Counted from the first letter of the stretch, positions 9,141 through 19,590 are shown. The stretch: 49,757 bases of DNA from an uncultured Lachnospiraceae bacterium (GCA_947177165.1 CAMWTP010000041.1:1-49757), one strand, 5' to 3'. Numbers and translations are program-made. Notes: generated by a model not told the origin, from the letters alone.

Positions 9141-9170
9141 ATATAACGACTGTACACACGAAAAAGTCAA
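9141..9170 (-). promoter_or_regulatory. Possible promoter of the sigma-factor operon
   Basis: On the minus strand there is TTGACT (9165-9170) and, 18 bp on, an AT-rich TTATAT/TATAAA stretch (about 9141-9146), about 45 bases before the start codon. The -35 is good and the -10 imperfect. A self-controlled ECF promoter could lie in the same stretch but I cannot define it. Confidence 0.4.
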
Positions 9171-9180
9171 ACCGCAACAA

Positions 9181-9208
9181 AAAAACTGCCTAATAATAAG
9201 CAGTTTTT
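9181..9208 (-). terminator. Terminator after the ROK kinase gene
   Basis: AAAAACTGC (9181-9189) pairs with GCAGTTTTT (9200-9208) over a 10-base loop. On the minus strand the hairpin is followed by a run of T. It lies between the end of the sugar operon and the promoter of the sigma-factor operon. Confidence 0.75.
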
Positions 9209-9284
9209 ATTGATGAAGCAACACCTGCCATTCCCGACTGCAGGCTGCCGTATGCCCTTGTCCGCGGCATACTCCTTATACTAT

Positions 9285-10277
9285 TCACTTTGATGATTCA
9301 CTGCAATGCTGGTACACCAGCCCTGCTGCTCCAATCAATCCCGCCAGGTTTCCGTTTTTTGCGATGACCACTTGCGGAATATACGTGACTGCGTTTCCGA
9401 AACAGTTTTCCCGCAGATATTGGTTCAGCGGATTCGTCAGCTTTTCGCCCTGCGCGCACACACCGCCGCCAAGCACGATAATATCCGGGCGGAAAATATT
9501 GGCAAGGTCGGCGATGCCGTCCGCCAGATAGCCGATATAATTCTCAACGAGTGTTTTCCCACAGCTGTCGCCTGCCTCTGCCGCGTCAAACGGCATTTTT
9601 GCATTCATTGTCTCCAGATCATGCCCGCAAAGCTCCCAAAGCGTGGAATCCGGGTGTTGCGCCGCCATTTTCTTCGCGTCATCGATCAGTGCTGTCGCTG
9701 ATGCATATGCCTCCAGACAGTCATATCTGCCGCAGGTGCATCTCCTTCTCTCGGAACCGCATTTGATATGTCCGAGCTCTGCACCGCCGGAATGACCGCC
9801 CTCAAAGATCTCTCCATCAATCACAATCCCGCCGCCGACTCCTGTTCCCAGCGTCAGGAACACTGCGTTCTGATATCCTTTTCCTGCTCCCCTGAGCACT
9901 TCGCCCAGCGTCGCGCAGTTGGCGTCGTTCTGGACAAAGACCGGTACCGGCAGATACTTTCCCAGCACATCCGCAAGAGGAACGTGATCCCACTGTATAT
10001 TATTGGAATACAGCACGATTCCGTTTTCACTGTCAATGATTCCCGGACTTCCTACACCAGCTCCCAGACAATCCGCTATTGTATAGCCGTTTTCCTCCAG
10101 AAGCTTTGCCGCGGTATTTCCCATATCCGCAATCACCTGCTCGTAAGGTCTGTCTCCATTTGTCGGTATTGATGTCTGCGCCACCACTTCATAGGACGTG
10201 TCCACAAGCCCGATCTTCACAGCAGTTCCGCCAAGATCTATCCCGACTGCTACCTGCTTTCCTTTGTCTGACATCAT
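9285..10277 (-). CDS. ROK family sugar kinase
   Basis: This is a 330-residue ROK kinase. The ATP-binding loop is VGIDLGGTAVKIGLVD, followed by a GIGSPGII-like motif (GAGVGSPGII), the acceptor region QNDANCATLGE, and the ROK zinc motif CTCGRYDCLE. ROK kinases phosphorylate glucose, GlcNAc, ManNAc or mannose at O6. In this operon, whose enzymes should release GlcNAc, mannose and mannose-1-phosphate, a GlcNAc or mannose kinase is more likely than a plain glucokinase, but specificity is inferred. Two ATGs are adjacent (10277 and 10274), and the second is better spaced from GGGGG. It is the last gene of the N-glycan operon, followed by a terminator at 9181-9208. Confidence 0.9.
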   Translation of the reverse strand: MMSDKGKQVAVGIDLGGTAVKIGLVDTSYEVVAQTSIPTNGDRPYEQVIADMGNTAAKLLEENGYTIADCLGAGVGSPGIIDSENGIVLYSNNIQWDHVPLADVLGKYLPVPVFVQNDANCATLGEVLRGAGKGYQNAVFLTLGTGVGGGIVIDGEIFEGGHSGGAELGHIKCGSERRRCTCGRYDCLEAYASATALIDDAKKMAAQHPDSTLWELCGHDLETMNAKMPFDAAEAGDSCGKTLVENYIGYLADGIADLANIFRPDIIVLGGGVCAQGEKLTNPLNQYLRENCFGNAVTYIPQVVIAKNGNLAGLIGAAGLVYQHCSESSK

Positions 10278-10360
10278 TATCCCCCATTCCCGCTCAACTG
10301 CCAGCGCCCGGAAACCCGGGCGCCGGCAAAATCATTGTTTTAATTTCCGATTCCGGCATC

Positions 10361-13249
10361 TCACTCCAGTGTATCTTCTAATCCGAAAACTTCCACTTCG
10401 TAGATGCGCGCTGCGCTGTCGCTTCCCTGTGTCGGTTTGTTTACCACAAGCTTGACATACTGCGCTTTCACAGGTGCAAACGCGTCATGTGTCGTGCCAG
10501 CCGTGTTTCTGGTGACACTGCGCACCTCCTCAAACGACGCGCCATCCTCGCTGACTAAGATCGCGTAGGATTTGGTGTTCATGTCTTTGCTCTCACCGCC
10601 TGCCTCTGCATGATAGACGTCAACCGCGCTGACTGTCTTGACAGAGCCAAGATCCAATGTAATCTCATGAGGTGCACTTCCTGTCGCACACCACTTCTTT
10701 GTGTAATCGCCGTCCACTGCAAACTGCGGTGCCTCGTTGTCGTTGACATATGTGTCAGCCTCGGTGCCAGCTCCCTGTGAGAGAAGCACAAGCCCTTCGG
10801 ATGCCTTTTCTGTGATAACGATGTAGCCCTCCGCCGACGCTTCGCTGCTGCCGGACTCATTCTCTGCTTTCATGGAAACGGCGTACACGCCCTCCTCTGC
10901 ATATGTGACGGAAACCGTGTCTCCCTCTGCAGTCTCCTTGTCCGCGCCTGTCAGTGTCCAGGTCACTTTCTGCGTATTCTGTGAGCTCAGACTCTGGAAC
11001 GTAATCGTCTCACCCGGCGCTGCCAGTGTAATGTCCGCTGTAAATGCAGCCTTCGGAATGCTATTGTCCGGCCAGTCCATCGTCACGGTCGCGCTGGTTC
11101 CTTCTGCCAGAAGCGCATTCACCGGAACCACCTCGAATGTGGACTTGTTTGTCTCGTCTGTGCGAGGCAGCGTATTGATATAAAAGCTGTTTGTGTTGGA
11201 CACGCCCAGGAGCGATTTTGTCTGATCCTGGTTAATCCGGTAAACCTCATAGTAATCCGTCTGGACATCGCTGTCCCATGCAAGGCGCACGCCTGCGTAC
11301 ATTGCGTCCTCGTCAAACTCGCTGTCAAGCACTCTCACATTGCTCACTGCAGCAGTCTCCTCCGCATCTGCCTCCAGCATCGTGATGTTGCCGAAGCGGA
11401 ACTGCAGTGAACCGCTGTCCGCACCCGGTGTCAGTCTGTAGGAGATTGCCTTCACAGTCTTTCCTGCAAGCTCCGAAGTCTGGTATGTAACTGTTGTCCA
11501 TTCATCAGCAACGCTCTTGTCGCCCTCAAGCACAAGCTCAGAACCGTCGTCCAGTGTCAGCACCGCATCAAGTGCGACCTCCGCACCTTTCGCCCTTGCA
11601 GTGGTGGTAAATGTCATCTTGTCTGAGACCGGAAGATCTGCACTGTACATCTTGATGACAGAAGGTACACCCTGCTTCACGCTGCCGCGGAGAATCAGGC
11701 TGGTTCCGCCGTAGTACGCATCTCCCACATCGAGATCTGCTGACAGCTGGTTGCCCTCGCCGTCCTCGATGATGTAGCGATATGTCGGAAGCATATCAGA
11801 GATACTCCGGTTATTCCAGTCGAGCATGCTGATCAGTTCCCCGTTTTTGTAAAATCCATATCCGTTTCCTGTCGAGAAGTTCGTCACAAACGGAAGCGAT
11901 GTGAGTGCGGTGCGCTCCACAATATAAGTGGAAATACCGCGCCAGTCTGTGTCACTCTCTGCCTGTACGTCCGCAGAAGGATCTCCCTTCGCATTTACCC
12001 ACAGCTTATTTTCCTTCTTCCAGAAATCCTGTATCATCTGTGAAGAAAAATAGGTCCAGCTCGGACAGTAAAGTCCCAATGATGTGTAGGTTCCTCCGTC
12101 CGGATTCTCAAACAGGTTCCACTTGATCGGCGTGTCATAGCCGTTGCTCTGCAGGTCAATACCAGCGTACAGAGCATACGGATCGATCTGCTTCTCTGCC
12201 GCCAGCTCTGCGGAAGTCTTGAGCAGCTCGTCGGGCGCAAGCTTATCTGTTGTCCACCAGAAATTCAGGAACATGGAATCTGCCACGGATGCACCCTCGT
12301 CATTTTTCAGATACGCCGCGTTCTTGTCTGTCAATGCATTCTGCCAGTCCATCTCGCCATCCACTGTCATAGAATCATAGTACACCAGTTCCAGATCCGG
12401 TGCCTTTTCCTTGTAATAGGAAAGGAATCCCTGCATCTGCGCTGCGTGCTCCTTTGTCAGCGGTTCCGTGTCTGTTCCCTCTGTCTCTTGATTGATAAAC
12501 CAACCGTCAAATCCATAAGTCTCCGCAACCTCGATCAGCTTATCCACAACCGGATAGCTGCCGTCATCGGCCTGCTGAAGCAGGTCGTCTAACCACTCGG
12601 TCTTTCCGCCGTGTGCCGTCATCGGCATAAATACTGTTCCAATCACCTTCACACCGTTTTTGTGGCCTGCATCCACCACATCCGGGCTCGGTGCGACGAT
12701 CAGCCCCTCTCCCGAAGAACCGCCCCAGTACACCAGCGTATCTACATACTGCCAGTATGAGAACGCGTTTGCCTCCGCCTTGTTCAGTCCGTGCGGAGAG
12801 TTCCCGCTGGTGCTGCCGTTCATGATGGAGATTGACAGAATCTTTGTATCCTTATTCTGCGTGGAGTTTACCGTCTCGAGTGAGTCGATATCCGCACGCT
12901 TTGCAAGCGGCACCGTGCTCACATTGAAGATCAGGTCTTCATCGTCTGCAGCATTCCACTCCAAAAGCTGCGCCGGAAACCAGTAGGACGCCTCCGGCTG
13001 GCGTGTCATCGTCAGCTCCTTATTTCCGTTTTCTTCTGTCACAGAATACTTTGCTGCCGGCTCCGCAGTCTGCTCTGCCGCAGTCTCTGTCTCTGCGGGC
13101 GCCTCTGTGCTTACTTCAGTCTGCACTTCCTGTGATACCGTCTGCTGGGCGTCCTGTGTCTGACCGCCGCCGCATGCCGTCAGACTGATGATCATGGACG
13201 CTGCCAAAATGATGCTGATAACTTTCTTCCCATATTCCTTTTTCCGCAT
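10361..13249 (-). CDS. GH85 endo-beta-N-acetylglucosaminidase, surface lipoprotein
   Basis: This 962-residue protein has a lipoprotein signal peptide with lipobox LTAC (Cys26). The GH85 catalytic barrel spans about 110-420 and contains GWFINQETEG, with the family's assisting Asn (N253) and acid/base Glu (E255). Beta-sandwich and Fn3-like regions follow (about 430-720), then a PKD-like domain (about 730-815) and a C-terminal F5/8-type discoidin domain (CBM32-like, about 825-960). GH85 enzymes cut between the two core GlcNAc residues of N-glycans. The lipid anchor puts it on the outer face of the membrane, ahead of import by the operon's ABC transporter. It is next to last in the operon, about 150 bp after the GH38 gene. 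Confidence 0.92.
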   Translation of the reverse strand: MRKKEYGKKVISIILAASMIISLTACGGGQTQDAQQTVSQEVQTEVSTEAPAETETAAEQTAEPAAKYSVTEENGNKELTMTRQPEASYWFPAQLLEWNAADDEDLIFNVSTVPLAKRADIDSLETVNSTQNKDTKILSISIMNGSTSGNSPHGLNKAEANAFSYWQYVDTLVYWGGSSGEGLIVAPSPDVVDAGHKNGVKVIGTVFMPMTAHGGKTEWLDDLLQQADDGSYPVVDKLIEVAETYGFDGWFINQETEGTDTEPLTKEHAAQMQGFLSYYKEKAPDLELVYYDSMTVDGEMDWQNALTDKNAAYLKNDEGASVADSMFLNFWWTTDKLAPDELLKTSAELAAEKQIDPYALYAGIDLQSNGYDTPIKWNLFENPDGGTYTSLGLYCPSWTYFSSQMIQDFWKKENKLWVNAKGDPSADVQAESDTDWRGISTYIVERTALTSLPFVTNFSTGNGYGFYKNGELISMLDWNNRSISDMLPTYRYIIEDGEGNQLSADLDVGDAYYGGTSLILRGSVKQGVPSVIKMYSADLPVSDKMTFTTTARAKGAEVALDAVLTLDDGSELVLEGDKSVADEWTTVTYQTSELAGKTVKAISYRLTPGADSGSLQFRFGNITMLEADAEETAAVSNVRVLDSEFDEDAMYAGVRLAWDSDVQTDYYEVYRINQDQTKSLLGVSNTNSFYINTLPRTDETNKSTFEVVPVNALLAEGTSATVTMDWPDNSIPKAAFTADITLAAPGETITFQSLSSQNTQKVTWTLTGADKETAEGDTVSVTYAEEGVYAVSMKAENESGSSEASAEGYIVITEKASEGLVLLSQGAGTEADTYVNDNEAPQFAVDGDYTKKWCATGSAPHEITLDLGSVKTVSAVDVYHAEAGGESKDMNTKSYAILVSEDGASFEEVRSVTRNTAGTTHDAFAPVKAQYVKLVVNKPTQGSDSAARIYEVEVFGLEDTLE

Positions 13250-13401
13250 AATATATTTCTCCTTTTATATCTGTCACAGGCACCAGACCGCATTTCGCAG
13301 TTTGATGCCTGCCCGTTACAATTCAGTCATTCCAAACTGTAACGCCTGACACAATTGAAACATTCTCTCAGTCCGCAAACATGCAGACTTATATGAGATC
13401 A

Positions 13402-16400
13402 TTAACAGACTTTCACTGTCACCACTTCATAGGGTTTCAGCACGACTTCGATCTCTTTGCCTGCCACATCTGCCTCGGACTCTGTCTCCTCCAGCAGATT
13501 GCAGATGTACGCTTTGTCAAAATCAGTGTTAACCGTCAGTTTTGTCTTTGTATACGCGTTCTCCGACTCGTACATACGTATGATTGTTCCGCTGCCGTCC
13601 TCAGCGTTCTTGATCGTCTCAATAATGACATTGGCATGTTCCACCGACGCAAAGGAGTAGGACTCCTTCTCCTCTGTCTGTGTCTGTACAAGCAGCGGCT
13701 GGTTCAGCTTGTATGCCTCCGCAACTGTGCCGGCTGCGCGCCAGCCTTCCGCATGGGGATAGATCGCATACGTAAACACATGCTCCTCCTGGTCCGTCAC
13801 AGGATTCGGCTCAATTCCCGATTTGATCAGCGTCAGCGCCATATTGGAATCCTTCACGGAATGTCCGTACTTGCAGTCATTTAACAGCGAAACTCCGTAA
13901 TGTCCTTCCGATAAATCCATCCACTTCTGCCCGCAGCTCTCAAAGCGCGCCACGTCCCAGCTCGTATTCTGGTGTGTCTTTCTGGTCAGATTGCCGAACT
14001 GTATGTCAAACGCCGCCTCGTCCGTGTGCACTGCCACCGGGAAATGCACCTTCAATAACGTCTGGTGCTCCTTCCAGTCCACATGTGTCACAAACTCAAT
14101 CCTGCGGCTGTCCGCATAGAAAATAATCTTCTGTTGGATTGTGGACTGCGATGCCTTCCTCGTGATCTCAAGCACCGCGCGCACCGCGCCAATCTCCGTC
14201 CACTCCATGTGCTCCACATTGTCCACATCCCAGAATTTTTCTGTGTAATAGATGTCAATGTCCCAGTTATCGAAGTAGATCGGCTTATCCTCGTACATGC
14301 GCAGAAGGTTTGCGCGCTGTCCCTGCTGTACCACCTCGCGGTCATTTTCCTTGTCGTAAATACTGGTGAACATTCCCTGCTGGTCAAACTGAACCGTGTA
14401 GAATGGTGTCTCCAGCTGATACTCCCCGACAAGTGTAAACGGCGCTCTATCAACCACTGATGCCGTATCGCTGACTGTGAATGACTTATATCCCTTTGAC
14501 GGCAGATTCTGCACAAAAGCGATGTTTCCATCCCCTGTCTTCTGAATCGGATATACCATTCCGTCCGAATCCATGAGCACACTGCCCTCCAGATCGCCCA
14601 GATTGACGATGTCGTCCCTCACCTTGCCTGTCGTGTTGAAGATCGTGACAGCCCCGCCGTTTCCTGCGATTGCCTTCCTGCGCTCTGCGATCATCGATGC
14701 AAGCTGCTCCGCCAGTCTGTCATACTCCTCCTTTGTCACCTCGTAGACTTCATGAATGGACGATCCGGGAAGAATATCGTGGAACTGGTTCAGCAGCACA
14801 ACTTTCCACATCGCATCCAGCTCCTCCTGCGGATATGCCATCCCAGGCGCTGTCAGTACCGACAGCAGCTCCAGATCCATCAGACCAAGCTCTGACTTTC
14901 TGTTGGAGCGCTTGTTTCTCGCCATCGATGTCAGTGTGCCTCTGTGATACTCAAAGTACAGCTCGCCCTCCCACACTGGAAGTCTGTTGCTGCCGCTGAC
15001 GCGCTCATTGAGCTCATCGAAGTAAGTGCGCGCAAACGCCTGACGGACTTTGGGAATGCCCTTGACGCCCTTTTCCATACGAATCGATGTTTCAAGCATC
15101 TCCCTTGTCGGACCGCCGCCTCCGTCTCCGTAACCGTAGGACACCAGAATGTCATTGTTGATATCCTTGTTCTGATAACGCATCCAGCCACCCATGATCG
15201 CATCGGGATGAAGCATTCCGTTGTATGTCGTGAAGAAGTCCTTGATCGGCTGGTTCACACCCAGTGTCGTGATCAGATGGGTCAGCACCTCCGTGCCGTC
15301 GATACCTCTCCAGCGCATTGTGTCATAAGGAATCTTGTTAAACTGGTTCCACGCAAGCTTGGTGGTCATAAAATAATCGATCCCGCATTTTTTCATAATC
15401 TGGGGCAGCGCACCGGAGTAGCCAAACACGTCCGGCAGCCACAGAATGCGGTTGTCCACGCCAAACTCCTCCTTGAAAAAGCGCTTGCCGTGCATAAACT
15501 GGCGCACGAGGGACTCTCCCGAGGTCAGGTTGCAGTCGGCCTCCACCCACATGCCGCCTTCCGGCTCCCAGCGTCCTTCCCTGATGCGTTCCTTCGCTTT
15601 CTCATACAGCTCAGGATAGCGCTCCTTCAAAAAGGCATACAGCTGCGGCTGGCTTGACATGAATTTGTAATTCGGGTACTCCTCCATCAGCTTCAGGACG
15701 GTAGCAAAGCTGCGTCCGGTCTTCTCCCTGGTCTGTGCCACTGTCCACCACCATGCGACGTCAATGTGCGTGTGTCCGATACAGGTTGCGATCACATCCT
15801 GATACCCTGCCATGTCGGAATACAGCGCTTTGTCGATATAGTCCGACGCCTCGGATAACGTGCGGTAAAACTCCTCGGAATACGGCGTCCTGAGATCCAG
15901 GAAATTCACTGTGCGATTCAGGATCTCCTCGATGTCCCTGCGGTTCTTGTCGTCCTCCTCCATTCTGGAAAACGCCGCGAGCGGAACCCACAAATCATAG
16001 TAGAGCTTCTCGATCCTGTCATCAATCTCCTGCATCTCCACGATGAGATTAAACTCTGTGTGCAGTATTCCGGTATATGCCTGGAGTCCGATTTCCAGCA
16101 CATCGCCCTCCTTTGCAGACGGAGACAGAAAGACATCTCTGTGGTTCATATCGACACCCTGAACCACTTCCCCGTTTACAAAGAGCAAAAACTGCGGATT
16201 CTTCGCATCGTCCCACTCGTCGATCTGTGTGCGCACATGGAGCCACATCCGCTTTCCATCCAGCTCCTTCGGCACCCGATACGTCGTCTTAAACCAGTAA
16301 TGACGATCCTTACCATACCAGTGCATCTTCTGGCAGTCAAAATCTTCCCATGCTGCCGTGTCCGCCTCCGCTTCCTCGGGACGGATATAGTTTCCTTCCT

Positions 16401-16494
16401 TGTATTGCCAATTGTCAATCGTAAACTTCTGCTTAATCTTCAATTTTTTTAACTCTTCGCAAATTACATTGACTCTCTTATCCAAAAAATGCAT
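13402..16494 (-). CDS. GH38 alpha-mannosidase
   Basis: This 1030-residue protein is of full GH38 length. An N-terminal sandwich region is followed by the GH38 domain with the zinc-site motif H241-T-H243-I-D245. The nucleophile is D355 in LPDVFGYSG, and a helical middle domain leads to C-terminal beta domains. No signal peptide is seen, so it acts in the cytoplasm. GH38 alpha-mannosidases remove alpha-linked mannose from N-glycan arms; the linkage preference cannot be read here. The ATG at 16494 has GGAGG 6 bases before it. It lies between GH20 and GH85 genes, and a second, divergent GH38-like gene is at 24856-27243. Confidence 0.93.
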   Translation of the reverse strand: MHFLDKRVNVICEELKKLKIKQKFTIDNWQYKEGNYIRPEEAEADTAAWEDFDCQKMHWYGKDRHYWFKTTYRVPKELDGKRMWLHVRTQIDEWDDAKNPQFLLFVNGEVVQGVDMNHRDVFLSPSAKEGDVLEIGLQAYTGILHTEFNLIVEMQEIDDRIEKLYYDLWVPLAAFSRMEEDDKNRRDIEEILNRTVNFLDLRTPYSEEFYRTLSEASDYIDKALYSDMAGYQDVIATCIGHTHIDVAWWWTVAQTREKTGRSFATVLKLMEEYPNYKFMSSQPQLYAFLKERYPELYEKAKERIREGRWEPEGGMWVEADCNLTSGESLVRQFMHGKRFFKEEFGVDNRILWLPDVFGYSGALPQIMKKCGIDYFMTTKLAWNQFNKIPYDTMRWRGIDGTEVLTHLITTLGVNQPIKDFFTTYNGMLHPDAIMGGWMRYQNKDINNDILVSYGYGDGGGGPTREMLETSIRMEKGVKGIPKVRQAFARTYFDELNERVSGSNRLPVWEGELYFEYHRGTLTSMARNKRSNRKSELGLMDLELLSVLTAPGMAYPQEELDAMWKVVLLNQFHDILPGSSIHEVYEVTKEEYDRLAEQLASMIAERRKAIAGNGGAVTIFNTTGKVRDDIVNLGDLEGSVLMDSDGMVYPIQKTGDGNIAFVQNLPSKGYKSFTVSDTASVVDRAPFTLVGEYQLETPFYTVQFDQQGMFTSIYDKENDREVVQQGQRANLLRMYEDKPIYFDNWDIDIYYTEKFWDVDNVEHMEWTEIGAVRAVLEITRKASQSTIQQKIIFYADSRRIEFVTHVDWKEHQTLLKVHFPVAVHTDEAAFDIQFGNLTRKTHQNTSWDVARFESCGQKWMDLSEGHYGVSLLNDCKYGHSVKDSNMALTLIKSGIEPNPVTDQEEHVFTYAIYPHAEGWRAAGTVAEAYKLNQPLLVQTQTEEKESYSFASVEHANVIIETIKNAEDGSGTIIRMYESENAYTKTKLTVNTDFDKAYICNLLEETESEADVAGKEIEVVLKPYEVVTVKVC

Positions 16495-16557
16495 ATGCTA
16501 CCTCCATTCCTGCATTGTCATGCAGAACATTTCATTTTTTATTATAATTTATATAAA

Positions 16558-18444
16558 TTATTTCACGGAGCCAAGTCCCGTCTTTCTATGGCGCAGACAG
16601 TCCGCATACCAGAAAACGATCTCGGCAATATGGTGAAGGTCTCCCTCGCGCCCTATGCTGCGCCACTGTCGCTTGTATGCCATAAACCACCGCTCCAGCT
16701 CTCCGGCAAGCACAAAGGCTTCTTCCTGATTCCACGCTTCACCCTGGTCTTTCCGCACAATCGCCGCTCCGGTCTGATTCCACAGCCGGATCGCCTCTGC
16801 TGCCAGCTCAACCAGCCCGGCAAGCTCCCTGGACTGTGTGTTCATGGACACCGCCGCCCGCTTCATCTGCGTGACAAGCTCCGACAGTGCGCGATTCGCC
16901 TGACCAACCATCGCGTCCGCCGTGTCCGCATCCGCCAAAAGCAGCTCCGGCAGCTGGCTATCTGTATCCGGCTCATGCTTTTGTCCGACTGTCTCATAAT
17001 AAACCACTGCGTCACGCCAGCCAAACAGCATGTGCTCTGACAGCTTTGCCATAATGCCGACTGCCTGTTCTGCTGTGTCCCCATATTCCAGAAGCGATAT
17101 CTGTCTGTTGATCTCGTCGAACGCAATCTTCTCCTGATTCCACGAGAATGCCGCCCCATAGATCATGCCCGGCACCGAAAATTCCGGGTGGTTGATGTGG
17201 CCAAAATCGCCCCAGTCTGTATTCAGAATCCCCTCCGCGTGATACTGATGCCCATATCCGCACATTCTCACGATATTCCGGTAAGAATTCTCAATCAGAT
17301 TCACCCACTGGTTCCAGCCGCCCACTCCGGGACACAGATACTGCACCGCCCCCGCCTGCGCCATGGCGTGGCACGCGTCGACGGACTGTTCCGGTGCGTA
17401 TCCCCATGTGAGACACAGCGTATCCTGCGGCAGCTGCGCGATCAACTCCGGCTTCCGGCAGATGATATCCCCGAAGAACTGCACTCTTTTCCCGCAGTCC
17501 TTCAAAAATGTACACAGCTCCTTCACATATCGGATATACATCGCATCGCGCCCCTGCTGTTCCGCAGTCTTATGCGACTTCTCACAGCCGAGATCAAACG
17601 TTTCATCCGCACAGATGTTGAACTTGTCGGAAGTAAACAGCGCCCCGTACTCGGCAATCATGCCTTTGATCAGAGGCAGCGCCCTGTCGTCCGTTGTGTT
17701 GATCGTGTGCTGTGCCATTCTGTCCCAGAAGGAAAACGGCGCATTCCAGGAATCCGACCGCTCACAGAGCTCCCCGTAGCTGCGCGTCGAGAGCAGCATG
17801 TACAGGTGGCCGAAGCTTGCCAGCGCCGGAACCAGCTCGATATGGAGCTTCTGGCAGTAGGCGTCCAGCTCCAGAATATCCTCCGCCGTCAGGGGCGTCT
17901 CATCGCGCCACATCTCCGTAAGGTCACGGAACAGATACGTGTGCTCGACATAGAGCTGAAACTGATTGATCTTATATCTGCTGAGCCGGTCTGCCACCCT
18001 TTTCAGATAAGGAAGTGTCAATACCCTGCCGCGCGTCTCATCGAGAAAATACCCCCTGTCCGGGATATCCGGCGCATCCTCAATCTCCATATACTGCAGC
18101 ACACCGCCGCACTGGGCAATGACCTGACACAGCGTCTGCACGCCATACAGCACTGCCGCCCCGTCACCGCCTGCGATGGTCAGCCCGCCTTCCTCCACCT
18201 GTATCCGGTATTCCTGTGCCTTGTATTGCGGCATTGCGGTCAAAAAAATATCTCCCGCGCGCTTTTTCCCTCTGATGACCGCACACTCGATACCGGCATA
18301 CTTCCGAATGCTCTCCTGCAGAATGGCCGCATAGACACTGCCGTTCTCCTGCATCGTTTCATCAATTGTTATCACTGTATTCCAGCTGATTTCATAATAA
18401 CCCTGTTTGTATACAACACTCTTCGGTTTTGGCAACAGATACAT
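16558..18444 (-). CDS. GH20 family beta-N-acetylhexosaminidase
   Basis: This 628-residue protein begins MYLLPKPKSV, typical of the GH20 N-terminal alpha/beta domain (about 1-130). The (beta/alpha)8 catalytic domain carries the Asp-Glu catalytic pair D280-E281 in CADETFDLG. There is no signal peptide, so it is cytoplasmic. It should remove terminal beta-GlcNAc (or GalNAc) from imported glycans such as antennae of complex N-glycans. The ATG at 18444 has AGGAGGG upstream; the frame is open to 18522 but that extension would be read through the terminator-like hairpin at 18492-18543. The hairpin suggests that this and the following genes are expressed less than GH130 and the binding protein. Confidence 0.88.
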   Translation of the reverse strand: MYLLPKPKSVVYKQGYYEISWNTVITIDETMQENGSVYAAILQESIRKYAGIECAVIRGKKRAGDIFLTAMPQYKAQEYRIQVEEGGLTIAGGDGAAVLYGVQTLCQVIAQCGGVLQYMEIEDAPDIPDRGYFLDETRGRVLTLPYLKRVADRLSRYKINQFQLYVEHTYLFRDLTEMWRDETPLTAEDILELDAYCQKLHIELVPALASFGHLYMLLSTRSYGELCERSDSWNAPFSFWDRMAQHTINTTDDRALPLIKGMIAEYGALFTSDKFNICADETFDLGCEKSHKTAEQQGRDAMYIRYVKELCTFLKDCGKRVQFFGDIICRKPELIAQLPQDTLCLTWGYAPEQSVDACHAMAQAGAVQYLCPGVGGWNQWVNLIENSYRNIVRMCGYGHQYHAEGILNTDWGDFGHINHPEFSVPGMIYGAAFSWNQEKIAFDEINRQISLLEYGDTAEQAVGIMAKLSEHMLFGWRDAVVYYETVGQKHEPDTDSQLPELLLADADTADAMVGQANRALSELVTQMKRAAVSMNTQSRELAGLVELAAEAIRLWNQTGAAIVRKDQGEAWNQEEAFVLAGELERWFMAYKRQWRSIGREGDLHHIAEIVFWYADCLRHRKTGLGSVK

Positions 18445-18491
18445 ATTGATCCCTCCTGATTGTAAGAAACTGTCAGCCGCTTTTCTAAAAA

Positions 18492-18543
18492 AGGCTGCCG
18501 CAAAATCAAACAAAGCTTTCACTTTATAATTTTGCGGCAGCCT
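18492..18543 (-). terminator. Terminator-like hairpin inside the N-glycan operon
   Basis: AGGCTGCCGCAAAAT (18492-18506) and ATTTTGCGGCAGCCT (18529-18543) form a perfect 15-bp stem. On the minus strand the stem is followed by a run of six T. It lies between GH130 and GH20 with no clear promoter after it, so partial termination or mRNA end protection is likely. Confidence 0.75.
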
Positions 18544-18573
18544 GTCAATTCTTATACCAGATCCCTGTCAAAT

Positions 18574-19560
18574 TCAAACTGGATCCATATAAGCCATCAG
18601 ACGGTCTGCAGTCGTAAATGCCAGCCCGGTCACGGTATCTGCACAGCCGTAATAGATTGCGATTCTTCCCGTTGCCGCATCTGTAAGCGCCGCACACGGA
18701 AATACCACATTGGGCACATCTCCGACACACTCATAGAGCTCATGAGGTCCTAAAATATAGTTCTTTGTTCTCCTGATCACCTTCCACGGCTCCTCCAAAT
18801 CCAGCAGTGCACAGCCCATTCTATATACAAAACCATTGCATGTATTGATAACGCCGTGGTAGATCAGCAGCCACCCTTCGTCCGTCTCGATCGGAACGCT
18901 TCCCGCACCGATCTTGGTGCACTGCCATGCCGAGGCATCGCCCTTGATCGTTCCCATCACATAGCGGTGGCAGCCCCAGTATTTCAGGTCAGGACTCTCG
19001 CTCAGGAAGATATCGCCGAACGGCGTATGACCGTTGTCGCTTGGGCGGCTCAGCATATAATAGTTGTTCCGAATCTTGCGCGGAAACAGCACTCCGTTGC
19101 GGTTAAACGGCAGAAATGCATTTTCCAGCTGGTAAAAAGTCTTAAAATCAAAGGTATACCCCACTCCGATGGTCGGATAATCATGATACCCGTTGCACCA
19201 TGTGATATAATACCTGTCCTCGATAAAACAAACCCTTGGGTCATACCGAAAATCCCTCTTTGCCACTTCGGGGTGCGCCCCCTGGAATGTGATTGGTTCA
19301 TCCGAAATATCCCAGTGGACACCGTCCTTGCTGAATCCCGCAAAGATATCCATGCTGATCGACTTGCTGTCACAGCGGAACACACCTGCGTACCCCTCCT
19401 CAAAAGGGACAACGGCACTGTTAAAGATACTGTTGGAATTTTTTGTCGCAAACCGCTCTATGATTGGATTTGCGTGATAACGCCACACTGGCAGTTTTTC
19501 TGTACCTTCCGGCTCCTGCCATGGCATGTTTGGCAGATCTTTTCCGATTATTTTTGCCAT
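18574..19560 (-). CDS. GH130 beta-1,4-mannoside phosphorylase
   Basis: This 328-residue protein is a single five-bladed propeller of GH130. Landmarks are NPIIERF, the RYDPRVCF motif with the family's catalytic Asp region, and [20 protein letters not shown], which resembles the Man-beta-1,4-GlcNAc phosphorylase branch. That reaction turns Man-beta-1,4-GlcNAc plus phosphate into alpha-mannose-1-phosphate and GlcNAc. This is exactly the disaccharide left after GH85 cleavage and mannosidase trimming of an N-glycan core, so the neighbourhood supports the branch assignment. It is cytoplasmic (no signal), and lies 30 bp after the binding-protein gene and before a terminator-like hairpin. Confidence 0.88.
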   Translation of the reverse strand: MAKIIGKDLPNMPWQEPEGTEKLPVWRYHANPIIERFATKNSNSIFNSAVVPFEEGYAGVFRCDSKSISMDIFAGFSKDGVHWDISDEPITFQGAHPEVAKRDFRYDPRVCFIEDRYYITWCNGYHDYPTIGVGYTFDFKTFYQLENAFLPFNRNGVLFPRKIRNNYYMLSRPSDNGHTPFGDIFLSESPDLKYWGCHRYVMGTIKGDASAWQCTKIGAGSVPIETDEGWLLIYHGVINTCNGFVYRMGCALLDLEEPWKVIRRTKNYILGPHELYECVGDVPNVVFPCAALTDAATGRIAIYYGCADTVTGLAFTTADRLMAYMDPV

Positions 19561-19590
19561 TCGCCGACACCTCTGTCTTCCATTATATTT

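Noticed and set aside
13250..13401. Hairpins between GH38 and GH85 as a regulatory site
   Set aside because: Only short imperfect stems with long loops and no T-run; no convincing structure.
17188..18459. 423-codon open frame on the plus strand
   Set aside because: It lies wholly opposite the GH20 gene, has no ribosome site or family resemblance, and its composition is that of an antisense frame.
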